Origin: Paenibacillus allorhizosphaerae
GTDB taxonomy: Bacteria; Bacillota; Bacilli; Paenibacillales; NBRC-103111
NCBI RefSeq assembly: GCF_910594985.1
Contig: NZ_CAJVCE010000001.1
Span: 558,001 to 622,000 of the forward strand
Direction: 5' to 3'
Length of the DNA: 64,000 nt
In this document: in pieces, positions 44,731 through 53,057 of the stretch
Position numbering within the stretch: the first letter of the stretch is position 1
How the letters are laid out: every line of letters begins with the position of its first letter
Program-made: the position numbers and the translations under genes
The notes under the pieces: model-generated
Databases searched by the model: none
The model's input: only the letters and a program-made list of their open reading frames with translations
Told to the model about the DNA's origin: nothing

Positions 44731-46043
44731 TTATTGCTTCATCAATTCGGCGATTTTTTTGTCGGCGGCCTCCTGCGTTTCCCTGAGAACCGTGTTAATG
44801 TCCTTTTTATTGATGGCCATTTCCTTGCGCATGGCGCGAATCAGATTTTGCACTTCTTTATCGTAGCGGTTCGGCTGCGCAACCGGAGAAGATTTGTATT
44901 TGAAGATGCTTGCCGTATTTTTGCTTTTGAGCGACGGGTTATCCGTGCCGAATGCCTTGATAACCTCCGGGTCGTTTAGCACGGTGACCCTCGAGCTTCT
45001 GCTCATCGCCATTTGCTGTTCTCGGGACGTTACAAGCTGGATCACCTGCATTGCTTGTTCTTTATAAGGGCTGTTTTTCGTAATGAGCAAAATATCGGTC
45101 AACGTGTGACGTCCTTTTCCGGCTTTATCTTCGAAATTCGGTATCGTGACCATATCCCAATTCGAAGCCACGCCATCCTTTTCCGCTTGAAGGAAGTCGC
45201 TGATCAGTTTGGACGCCCAATCCGCCATCATCGCCACTCTTTTCTCTCCAATAAATCCTTCCGGACCGTACGCGTACGTCTTCCCCGATACAAAACCCGG
45301 CTGCTCGTACACTTTCTGGAACAATTCGAGCGTCTTCCTGTAAAGCGGTATGTCAACGAGTGCTTTATTCGTCTTCGGATCTACAAATGGCTGCGTGTAT
45401 GGGCTTACATACACATCGGGATATCGTGGGTCCCAACCGATATATTGCACGCCGTCCTGCATTCGGGTCAGCTTGCGGGACAGTTCGAGCACATCGCTCC
45501 ATAGCAAATCGTCCTTCGGATAAGGAACGCCGAACTTGCCGAAAAGGTCTTTGTTGTAAAATAACGCTCCTGCATTCAAGCTGTACGGAATCCCTTGCAG
45601 CTCCTTCCCTTTCGGATCGAGATTACGCACCGCTTGAATCGTCTCCGGTACGAACTTGCGCAGGTCGAGTTTTGATTTGGAGACCAAATCGGTTAAATCC
45701 ATCGGAAGATCCGCGTCCTGCAGCCGCATATGCCAATCGTTATCGGATACGATCAAATCGGGAACATTGCCGGAAACGATGAGCTGATCCAATTTCCCCG
45801 TAACCTTCTCAAGTGTAATGTGCGGATATTTCTTTTTCACCGGTTCATAAAAAATCGTTTGAAACTCGAGATCCGACAGTCTTACCGCATTGACAAGCAG
45901 CTTTAACGTGACCGGTTGCGTAGATACCGTTTGATCGAAATCCGCAGCTTGGGTTACTTCTTCCTGCTTTGCAGGTGCACACCCGGCCAATTACAACATG
46001 ACGAGGCTAGGCAGCCATGCCATTGGTTTTAATTGTTGTTCAT
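44731..46043 (-). pseudogene. Solute-binding lipoprotein gene with destroyed signal peptide
   Basis: The mature SBP (about 416 residues, with FGKFGVPYPKDD and terminal INTVLRETQEAADKKIAE) is intact. The original start is evident at ATG 46043 behind GGGGAGG, but that frame stops after MNNN. One base is missing there relative to the SBP frame, and the restored frame (LKPMAWLPSLVML) meets a TAA at 45991-45993 just before the lipobox LAGC. A TTG at 45990 could start translation, but the product would have no signal peptide and could not be exported. Two independent lesions argue for a real pseudogene rather than a sequencing slip. Confidence 0.82.
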
Positions 46044-46360
46044 ATGGTTCCTCCCCATGATCGTTTCGATTTCCAACCATACCATACCCCTTGCTTCTCG
46101 CATGACGGGGCAAACCCGGATGAACGTACAATCCGCACAGCGCGGTCGTTTTTTTCGCATCTCCCCCCCGGTCGGACATTCCCAAAGCGTCCCCGCTTCA
46201 GGCTATCGTAACTTGGTTAAACCATATATCGGGTCGATCTTTGATGTGCGGAATTTCATTATGAACATTCGCTCATTTTATACCATTTGTTCATTCGAGT
46301 AATATATTACCATACAATCCAATAGGTGTAACCGTTTTCCGATGCAAAGTGACAAAAACA
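46044..46360. other. Upstream region of the decayed SBP gene, no gene
   Basis: No coding sequence is seen. On the minus strand CGAATGAAC (46289-46296 region) and GCGAATGTTC lie about 25 bases apart in the same orientation, which could be AraC-type direct half-sites. Confidence 0.35.
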
Positions 46361-46387
46361 AAAAAAAGCTTCTGAATCGAAGCTTTT
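46361..46387 (-). terminator. Terminator after the serine hydrolase gene
   Basis: On the minus strand GAAGC and its complement form AAAAGCTTC / GAAGCTTTTTTT with a 6-base loop and a long T-run, about 95 bases past the serine hydrolase stop. Confidence 0.75.
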
Positions 46388-46482
46388 CGATGAAGTTACA
46401 TATTTGTGCGTATAAGCCTGGAGATCGCCATTCCAGTTAACGCTGAAAAGATGTAATATTTCAATAAACCGCAAGTTTTCGC

Positions 46483-47484
46483 TTAATCCTTACTGTCGCA
46501 ACAAAGACGGAACGTCCGGTCGAGTATGTCGTTTTCTTTCGTATGATCATGGTTGCTGAGCATAACGACGGTCAGTCGCTCGGCAGGATACTGTCTGAAT
46601 TTGCACCAATATCCCGGCAGCCAGCCGCCGTGCCCGAAGCTGTTCCCGTAGATCGACCAGCCGTAGCCGTAATGACGGCCCGGGCTAGCCGGCGCATGCG
46701 GCGAGAAGATGAGCGCAAGCGTGTCCGCACTCACCAGCCGCGTCGTGCGCAGCGCCTCCTCCCAGCGCAGCAAATCCGCCGCCGTCGAATACATGTGGCC
46801 CGAAGCTTTGAAATTTTCGATTTCAAAGTAGGTCGCTTTGACGAGGCGCCCGTCCGTTCCCTCGGACTGGGTATACCCCGATGCCAGGCCGGCGACGATG
46901 GTTTGCGCCTTCCCGAACCCCGTATCGTTCATCCCGAGCGGTTCCAATATCCGTGCTCGAAGAAAGTCGCTGTAGCTTGTGCCGGACGTCCGCTCGATGA
47001 CCATGCCGAGCAGATTGTAGCCGGTGTTGCAATATTTCCAGCCGGTACCCGGTTCAAAGTCAAGAGGCAGCCCTTCGACCAGCTCCAAAATGTGCTGATC
47101 GCGGTAAAGCAGCTTTTGCTTCTGCACCTGAAAATCCCCCAACAGCTCAAAATCCGGGAGACCCGATGTATGGGTCAACAACTGGTGAAGCGTGATCCGC
47201 TCATCAACTTGCGTTACTTCCGGCAGGCAGGCGCGAACGCTTTGATTCAGTTCCAGCTTGCCCGCTTCCTTCAGCATCAGTACGGCCATCGCCGTCATCG
47301 GCTTGGTGATCGAGGCAATGTAAAACTTGGTATCCGTGCGCACCGGAACCCGATGCTCGTAATTGGCCGTTCCGTAGGCTTGCTGAAATACGATTTCACC
47401 GGCACGGGCGACGGCAATGACGCCGCTGTACTGCTGTTCCTTCACATAGTCGGCAAAATGCGCCGATAATTGTTCCGTTCGCAA
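46483..47484 (-). CDS. Serine hydrolase of the class C beta-lactamase/DD-peptidase type
   Basis: A 333-residue protein has SITK (58-61, nucleophile Ser), YCN in WKYCNTGYNLLG and HGG in FGHGGWLPGY, the three motifs of the penicillin-binding-like beta-lactamase family. No signal peptide is visible, so it probably acts in the cytoplasm as an esterase or peptidase rather than a secreted beta-lactamase. The start is a TTG at 47484 with GAGAGGAG; a nearby ATG is out of frame. It lies 37 bases after alr on the same strand. Confidence 0.88.
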   Translation of the reverse strand: MRTEQLSAHFADYVKEQQYSGVIAVARAGEIVFQQAYGTANYEHRVPVRTDTKFYIASITKPMTAMAVLMLKEAGKLELNQSVRACLPEVTQVDERITLHQLLTHTSGLPDFELLGDFQVQKQKLLYRDQHILELVEGLPLDFEPGTGWKYCNTGYNLLGMVIERTSGTSYSDFLRARILEPLGMNDTGFGKAQTIVAGLASGYTQSEGTDGRLVKATYFEIENFKASGHMYSTAADLLRWEEALRTTRLVSADTLALIFSPHAPASPGRHYGYGWSIYGNSFGHGGWLPGYWCKFRQYPAERLTVVMLSNHDHTKENDILDRTFRLCCDSKD

Positions 47485-47521
47485 TCATGCACGCTCCTCT
47501 CGCTTAGATCAAAAGACAAGC

Positions 47522-48721
47522 TTAAATCGACAAGCTTTCCGTATATAAAAGCGCGTTTGCGGCACGAACCGGTTTCCCGTGCCGCATATACAGACGCGGA
47601 ACTCTTTTGCCTAGCAAGCATGCTACCTCATAATGAATCGTTCGCATGGTTGCCGCCACCTGGCCGAGCGATACGAACGCCGGCCCCGACCCGCCGAATA
47701 ACGTCACTTCATCCCCTTCGGCTACGCCGGGGACGTCCGTAACGTCTAGCATCGTCTGATCCATGCAGATTGTGCCTGCAATAGGCGTGCAGGCTCCGCG
47801 AACGTACACGCGGCCTTGATTGGACAGCGCCCGCGACAAGCCGTCGGCGTATCCGACCGGAATCGTCGCGATCAATCGCTCCTGCTCCGAGCGGAAGGTG
47901 CAGCCGTAACTGACCGGCTGCCGCGGCGCAATCGTTCGCAGCGCGATGATGCGGCTCTTCAGATGAAGTGCCTGCTCCAAGGGATTAGCAGCTTCTTCAT
48001 CCGCTTGATCGTACGGCGGCAAACCGTACAGGCCGATACCAATGCGGACCATATCCAGATGCATGTCCGGAAACCGGAGCGCGGCCGCGCTGTTGCAGCA
48101 ATGACGAAGCGGCGGTACGGCAAGGCCATCGCTGAGAAGCTCCCGGACAAAGGCTGTAAATTGTCCGAACTGCTTGCGGGTGTAAGCGTCGTCCGCAATG
48201 TTATCCGCGTCCGCAAAATGCGTGAACAACCCTTCGACCACGACCGCCGGTGAACGCGACGCTTCGCGGATCAGTGTTGCCGCTTCCTCATACGTGCCTA
48301 CGCCAAGTCTGCTCATCCCCGTATCGATCTTGATATGGATGACGGCCGTCCGTTTCCAACGCTGCGCGGAAGCAACTGCCTGCTCCAGCACATCTTGCGA
48401 GCAGACGGTTATTGCAATGCCGTGCTTAACGGCGGCTTCAACGGAGCGCGGCGGGGTGTAGCCGAGGACAAGAATCGGATGGCCGATGCCGGCCGCCCTC
48501 AACTGCAGCGCCTCGTCCACATACGCAACGCCCAAATAGTCGGCTCCGGCCTCCATCGACGTCCGCGCCACTTCCACCGCGCCGTGCCCGTAGCCGTCCG
48601 CCTTGACGACAGCCATCAGCTTGCAGGAAGGCTCAAGTTTCCGCTTAAATAATGTAACGTTGCGATATATCGCATCGAGCGATATTTCTGCCCATGTGTC
48701 TCTGTAACTGCTCTCCAGCAT
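47522..48721 (-). CDS. alr: Alanine racemase
   Basis: A PLP-dependent racemase of about 399 residues interconverts L- and D-alanine for peptidoglycan. The PLP lysine lies in AVVKADGYGHG, substrate and structural motifs in KIDTGMSRLG, and the catalytic Tyr in PVSYGCTFRSE. ATG 48721 (MLESSYRDTW) is preferred over GTG 48733, which abuts its only ribosome-like site. It starts within 30 bases of the ald stop. Pairing with ald and a PucR regulator suggests a catabolic or sporulation-linked racemase rather than the biosynthetic one. Confidence 0.94.
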   Translation of the reverse strand: MLESSYRDTWAEISLDAIYRNVTLFKRKLEPSCKLMAVVKADGYGHGAVEVARTSMEAGADYLGVAYVDEALQLRAAGIGHPILVLGYTPPRSVEAAVKHGIAITVCSQDVLEQAVASAQRWKRTAVIHIKIDTGMSRLGVGTYEEAATLIREASRSPAVVVEGLFTHFADADNIADDAYTRKQFGQFTAFVRELLSDGLAVPPLRHCCNSAAALRFPDMHLDMVRIGIGLYGLPPYDQADEEAANPLEQALHLKSRIIALRTIAPRQPVSYGCTFRSEQERLIATIPVGYADGLSRALSNQGRVYVRGACTPIAGTICMDQTMLDVTDVPGVAEGDEVTLFGGSGPAFVSLGQVAATMRTIHYEVACLLGKRVPRLYMRHGKPVRAANALLYTESLSI

Positions 48722-48748
48722 ACCGTCTCTCACCCTCGCCTTAAGCGC

Positions 48749-49861
48749 TTATCCCGCTTGATCGACAGGGACGAAGACGTATCCGAGATCTTTGGCTACC
48801 GTCGCATGCGTTATCGTTCCGCCCATCACGTTGACCCCAGTGCGCAAAGCCGCATTGCTCCTTATCGCTTCCGTCACGCCCCGTCCGGCGATTTCCAGCC
48901 CGTAAGGAAGCGTTGCGTTCGTCAGCGCCAGCGTCGAAGTTCTCGGCACCGCTCCTGGCATGTTGGCGACGGCATAATGAAGCACCCCATGCTTCACAAA
49001 CACAGGATCGTCATGCGTCGTGATCCGGTCTACCGTTTCGAAGATGCCCCCTTGGTCCACGGCGACGTCTACGATCACCGAACCCGGGCTCATGGCCTGA
49101 ATCATGTCCGCGGTGACCAGCTTCGGCGCTTTGGCGCCCGGAATGAGCACCGCACCGATGACCAGGTCGGACCCCGCAACGGCTTCCGCGATTTGCGACG
49201 AATTGGACATCAGCGTTTGAATCGAGGAACCGAAGATGTCGTCCAAATAACGAAGCCGTTCCGGGTTCACGTCGATAATGCTGACATCGGCGCCGAGCCC
49301 AAGCGCGATTTTGGCCGCGTTGATGCCGACGACGCCTCCGCCGATGATGGTAATTTTGCCGCGGCTGACCCCGGGCACGCCGCCGAGCAGCAGTCCTTTG
49401 CCGCCTCGGGACTTCTCGAGGAATTGCGCCCCGATCTGCGCCGACATCCGGCCGGCAATCTCGCTCATCGGTACGAGCAGCGGGAGCGTGCGGTTCCACT
49501 CCACCGTCTCATAAGCGATTGCGGTCACCTGCTTGTCCGTCAACGCGCGAGCGAGCGCCGGCTCCGCCGCAAGATGCAAGTACGTAAACAAGACAAGTCC
49601 TTTGCGGAAGTACGCGTATTCGGAAGGAAGCGGCTCCTTCACTTTCATGATCATATCGGCGCTTGCCCACACGTCGGCCGCTTTCTCAACGAGTTTCGCA
49701 CCGGCTGCCGCATACTGATTGTCAGGGAAGCTGCTCCCTGCTCCGGCTCCCTGTTCCACCCATACTTCGTGGCCGCTGCGCACGAATGCCGCAGCGCCGG
49801 CCGGCGTTAATGCGACGCGATATTCGTTGTTTTTGATTTCCTTCGGCAATCCGATTCTCAT
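48749..49861 (-). CDS. ald: Alanine dehydrogenase
   Basis: A 370-residue enzyme oxidatively deaminates L-alanine to pyruvate and ammonia with NAD. It has [20 protein letters not shown], the substrate Lys in [11 protein letters not shown], the catalytic His in [11 protein letters not shown], and the NAD motif [10 protein letters not shown]. Length is exactly that of the family. GAGGGGGAT precedes ATG 49861. It lies between the PucR-type regulator and alr on the same strand, so D-alanine could be converted to L-alanine and then used as carbon and nitrogen source. Confidence 0.96.
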   Translation of the reverse strand: MRIGLPKEIKNNEYRVALTPAGAAAFVRSGHEVWVEQGAGAGSSFPDNQYAAAGAKLVEKAADVWASADMIMKVKEPLPSEYAYFRKGLVLFTYLHLAAEPALARALTDKQVTAIAYETVEWNRTLPLLVPMSEIAGRMSAQIGAQFLEKSRGGKGLLLGGVPGVSRGKITIIGGGVVGINAAKIALGLGADVSIIDVNPERLRYLDDIFGSSIQTLMSNSSQIAEAVAGSDLVIGAVLIPGAKAPKLVTADMIQAMSPGSVIVDVAVDQGGIFETVDRITTHDDPVFVKHGVLHYAVANMPGAVPRTSTLALTNATLPYGLEIAGRGVTEAIRSNAALRTGVNVMGGTITHATVAKDLGYVFVPVDQAG

Positions 49862-49975
49862 GGAAGTATCCCCCTCGTTTGTTCTTTACTTCAAAAGTAT
49901 AGAACGCGAGGAAACGGAACGCTTCGTGTAAAAATGACAAAAGTTGCCGACTCCTTTGTGGATTTTAACGAAATG

Positions 49976-51205
49976 CTACCCGTCCGACTGTTTTTTCATT
50001 TTCAAAGCGAGGTAGAGCGAGACTTTGTGATCTGTATTTTTCAAATCGATGCCACCGATTTCCGCTATGCGCTTCAGTCTGTAATTCAGCGTGTTGATAT
50101 GAATATGAAGCGCGTCGGCCGTATCTTTAATGTTGCTGTCGTTGTTTAGAAAAACGTCCAGCGTATCCAGCAGACAATTGTTGTGTTCCCGGTCATACGT
50201 GCTCAGCCTATGCAGACACCGCTGTTCGAACGTATCGTCATGCGTAACCTCGGCCATTACCGGCAAATAGCGGTAAAAACCCAACTCCTCGTACAGATGC
50301 GTATGCTGGAGCTGCCGAAACCGCGGTTTGAGCTTCAATACCGCTAGCGCCTCGCGGTAGCTGCTCTCGACCATCGTGTAATCATGATGCCGGCTGCCGC
50401 AGGCGCCCCGGATCGGATACACGCTGAATCTCTCCTCCATCTGAGAAATGAACGTTTCGATGAACGCGTTAAAGCGGGTTGACGCTTGTTCGGCGTCGGA
50501 CGTCGACGCGAGCAGTACCAAATGCCTGCCGTTCAGCGCATGAAACACAATTTTTACGCTTTGCGTCACGGAGATCATATACTGGATTTCACGGTACGCT
50601 TTTCCGGTCACATCGGATTCGAATTGAAATACGGTGACGCGATACTGCGGCGGGAGCACAATATGCAGCTGCTCCGCTTTTTGCCGGATCAGCCATCCCG
50701 ACGCAAGACCGCTCGTGAGCAGCTGCCAAAAAAACGATTGCTGGCTCTCCTCTTCTTTGCGCTTCTGGATTTGCAGCTGCAGCAGCAGCGTTCTTGAAGC
50801 TTCGGCCGCTTTCTTCAGCAGCGGAAACAGGCGCGGGTTGTGCACGCCTTGTTCCTCCAACGCCCAAATGTAGCCGAGCACGTCGTTATGATTCCGGATC
50901 GAGACGGCCACCCTGTCGCCGAGCCCGACTTCGGACACGGCGCTGATGCGAACAGGATCGTCGCTTTCCGTCAACTGCTTGATGACCCCGCTCTCCCACA
51001 ATGTGCTGATCACTTTCTCCGGAACGCGGCGGCCGACGATCGTAGCGATCCGCGCCGCATCCGTCTGAGGGCTATGCGAGCTGTATGCGATCAACTGATG
51101 AGCAGCATTCTCGATCGTTACTGGACAGCCGAGCACTTCGTACAGCGTGTCCGCCAATTCGGTGAAACTATCAAAACTCCGGTCAAACGGATCTTTCTCG
51201 GTCAT
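49976..51205 (-). CDS. PucR-family regulator, probable activator of ald (AdeR-like)
   Basis: A 409-residue regulator has an N-terminal GAF-like sensor (about 10-130), a central GGDEF-like PucR region, and a C-terminal PucR helix-turn-helix (IKDTADALHIHINTLNYRLK). In B. subtilis the PucR-type AdeR beside ald activates it in response to alanine; position and domain order agree. It ends 114 bases upstream of ald on the same strand. A structured region and a terminator-like hairpin lie in front of it. Confidence 0.88.
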   Translation of the reverse strand: MTEKDPFDRSFDSFTELADTLYEVLGCPVTIENAAHQLIAYSSHSPQTDAARIATIVGRRVPEKVISTLWESGVIKQLTESDDPVRISAVSEVGLGDRVAVSIRNHNDVLGYIWALEEQGVHNPRLFPLLKKAAEASRTLLLQLQIQKRKEEESQQSFFWQLLTSGLASGWLIRQKAEQLHIVLPPQYRVTVFQFESDVTGKAYREIQYMISVTQSVKIVFHALNGRHLVLLASTSDAEQASTRFNAFIETFISQMEERFSVYPIRGACGSRHHDYTMVESSYREALAVLKLKPRFRQLQHTHLYEELGFYRYLPVMAEVTHDDTFEQRCLHRLSTYDREHNNCLLDTLDVFLNNDSNIKDTADALHIHINTLNYRLKRIAEIGGIDLKNTDHKVSLYLALKMKKQSDG

Positions 51206-51345
51206 AAATTCGCCGGCTCCCTGCCTGTTAAAATACGATTACGCACAAAAATTTCGTATAAAAATATACCGCATCTCGGCACGCTGTACAAGACCTGATC
51301 CGTACGCTCGACAAGCGTCTCCGGCCGTTTACACGGCTCACGACC

Positions 51346-51369
51346 AAAAAAGCTTGATGGCTCAAGCTT
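51346..51369 (-). terminator. Terminator-like hairpin upstream of the PucR-type gene
   Basis: On the minus strand AAGCTTGA and TCAAGCTT form a perfect 8-bp stem with a 4-base loop followed by TTTTTT. It sits 140 bases before the PucR-type start, with no gene ending just upstream, so it could be an attenuator. Confidence 0.6.
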
Positions 51370-51476
51370 CGGATGTTTGATTTTTCGCTATAATCATACA
51401 ACATTAACGTGTTGACGTGATAATTTATCGGTTATAACAAAAACTCCTATCTGAGTATGTCAAAGCAGTTTTTTTT

Positions 51477-51524
51477 GAACCATCAGAATGGTTCAGCTTC
51501 GCTGAAAACTTATACATTCTGATG
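51477..51524. repeat. Nested and alternative inverted repeats
   Basis: CATCAGAATG (51481-51490) pairs with CATTCTGATG (51515-51524) around an inner TTCAGC-TTC-GCTGAA hairpin (51492-51506). GAACCAT (51477-51483) can instead pair with ATGGTTC (51488-51494), which would break the other two. The gap 51206-51628 contains no gene. Confidence 0.65.
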
Positions 51525-51531
51525 TTATAAG

Positions 51532-51561
51532 AAAAACCTAGCGGAAAGATCTCCGCTAGGT
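51532..51561 (-). terminator. Terminator of the small secreted-protein operon
   Basis: ACCTAGCGGA and TCCGCTAGGT form a perfect 10-bp stem with a 6-base loop. On the minus strand it ends in TTTTT and lies about 70 bases past the 57-residue ORF. Confidence 0.85.
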
Positions 51562-51628
51562 CCTTTTGTGTGCAAACCCATACGTTTGTGCGTGGGGCGG
51601 GATGGGTATAGGCTTTCCCCGTTTGTTC

Positions 51629-51802
51629 CTATTTCGGACTCCATGTGCCATCCGGATTTAGACATACGTATATAAGATTATTGTTTTCGTCATAAGCCGG
51701 ACAACAATTCGATAATGCGGTTTCAAATACGATATGCGTGTGCATTAGGATTGAAGGTTTTTTGTACTTCTTCTTAGTAATTTTATGTTCTAATTGATCC
51801 AT
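51629..51802 (-). CDS. 57-residue Cys-containing peptide with YxxP-type leader motif
   Basis: A short ORF starts at ATG 51802 behind GAGAGGG and stops at TAG 51629. The product begins MDQLEHKITKKKYKKPSIL, continues MHTHIVFETALSNCCPAYD and ends LIYVCLNPDGTWSPK. It has three Cys (two adjacent) and no signal peptide. The KYKKPSIL segment resembles leader motifs (YxxPxL) recognised by RiPP recognition elements, for example in lasso-peptide precursors, but no modifying enzyme is nearby. It lies 26 bases after the secreted-protein gene and before a strong terminator, so the two form an operon. Confidence 0.7.
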   Translation of the reverse strand: MDQLEHKITKKKYKKPSILMHTHIVFETALSNCCPAYDENNNLIYVCLNPDGTWSPK

Positions 51803-51828
51803 CAATATCCCTCTCTTTTCTTTAAATC

Positions 51829-52677
51829 TTATGGCTTAGTACAACCGCACCCCGTAAAGATCAACGAGTTTGCAGTTCCAGGTCTTAGCTGATTCGAAGT
51901 ACTTTCTGTCAAGGTTGCTGTATTCGTAAGCGTGAATAATCTGGAAGACGGTGCCGAAATATTGGTAACCATCGTTGAGTAGCTAATTGTGCCGCTATCA
52001 TTCAATGTCCACGGTCCATTGTCGCTGGGAGTACAAGTAAACCCTGCCGGACATACGGCAACATCGGTAATTGTTGCGGTCGCGTCTACCGTTTCCACCT
52101 TAACATTGATGGGAATGTTAATTCCACCCTGCTTCGGATTCGGACCCTTCGGCGTCCCCAGACTCCCCGAGTGGTTCGTGATGGTGATTTGCGTATTAAG
52201 CTTATAAGAAGACGCATTGCCGTCGGCTAGTAAAATTTCTATCGGATACATTTGAGTTTGACCTGGTTGTAGTTGGTCCGTCGGTACGATTGTAACCGTT
52301 GTTCCGGAAATATTCTCCAAAGACGATACTATTTTTAAGTTTTCGGTTGCTTTTCCTCCGCCGTTCGTCACAGTAACTGTCCCGCGTACACCGACTTGTT
52401 CCTTAGTTGACACAAGGAACCGGATGGCTTGAAGCGTATATAAAAGAGTGAAGGTTTTATTACGTTCAATAACTGGACGTGAAATATTAACTGATTTCGT
52501 AATGTTCCAATCATGTACTTGCTTTTTAATTCGGAACCCTTCCCCTGTTACTGCAGCCGACAGCGTCGTGCCCGATTGTCCGCTGTTTCCACCCTTATCA
52601 TCTTTCGCAAAAACTGTCGAAGCGAATATCGTTGTACATAGTATGAAAGTCAGCATTAACCACAAAATCCGTTTCAT
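51829..52677 (-). CDS. Secreted beta-rich protein of unknown function
   Basis: A 282-residue protein has a clear signal peptide (MKRILWLMLTFILCTTIFA, cleavage near VFA-KD), a Gly/Ser-rich N-terminal linker and beta-sandwich-like repeats of the DUF11/CARDB kind (VTVTNGGGKATENLKIV; ITITNHSGSLG; STMVTNISAPSSRLF). It contains four Cys near the C-terminus (VCPAGFTC; FTGCGCTKP). Start ATG 52677 follows AAGGAGA. It has no sortase motif or repeat anchor, so it is probably released or loosely wall-bound. Co-expressed with the 57-residue peptide. Confidence 0.85.
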   Translation of the reverse strand: MKRILWLMLTFILCTTIFASTVFAKDDKGGNSGQSGTTLSAAVTGEGFRIKKQVHDWNITKSVNISRPVIERNKTFTLLYTLQAIRFLVSTKEQVGVRGTVTVTNGGGKATENLKIVSSLENISGTTVTIVPTDQLQPGQTQMYPIEILLADGNASSYKLNTQITITNHSGSLGTPKGPNPKQGGINIPINVKVETVDATATITDVAVCPAGFTCTPSDNGPWTLNDSGTISYSTMVTNISAPSSRLFTLTNTATLTESTSNQLRPGTANSLIFTGCGCTKP

Positions 52678-52717
52678 GACACATCTCCTTATCGTTAGAT
52701 TAGATACATTTACCCCT

Positions 52718-52746
52718 ATATTATGATACATAATGTATCAAGTCAA
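52718..52746 (-). promoter_or_regulatory. Promoter with a perfect palindromic operator as its spacer
   Basis: On the minus strand TTGACT (-35) and TAATAT (-10) are separated by exactly 17 bases, and those 17 bases are the perfect palindrome TGATACATTATGTATCA. It lies 41 bases before the secreted-protein start. A dimeric repressor bound there would block RNA polymerase. The site resembles but does not equal the Fur-type box TGATAATNATTATCA. Confidence 0.75.
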
Positions 52747-52927
52747 CTATTTTATTAGTAATTTAGATCGATCCACGATCGCATTTGTATCGATTTTATA
52801 GTTCTAATAATACATATTCTCATGGGTCTTTTTGCCTGCTTCCTTACTTGCCGTTTCATAGAGTGCAAGTCCGATGTTACATTTCATCCACGTTTAAATT
52901 ACCTCAACTTTTTTCAATGTATAAAAA

Positions 52928-52980
52928 ATAAAAGCACCTTTCTCATACGCATGCTTTCGCATACGAATGTGAAAGGTGCT
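52928..52980 (-). terminator. Long-stem terminator after the dehydrogenase gene
   Basis: AGCACCTTTC pairs with GAAAGGTGCT, with a further near-perfect inner stem closed by a GAAA loop. A T-rich tail follows on the minus strand, about 77 bases past the stop at 53058. Nothing else is seen between 52747 and 53057. Confidence 0.8.
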
Positions 52981-53057
52981 GCTTGCCGCAAGGCCTCCTG
53001 CTTGCATCATGCAGCAAATCAAGAAATCCTAAGTTTGGCAATTATAATTAACAAATC

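Noticed and set aside
46543..47469. Long plus-strand open frame of 308 codons opposite the serine hydrolase
   Set aside because: It is the antisense of a gene with intact SxxK/YCN/HGG motifs; its product is rich in Arg and His and has no family features.
51477..51524. Insertion-sequence end or transposon remnant
   Set aside because: The inverted repeats are short, nested and unaccompanied by a transposase or target duplication; RNA structure fits better.
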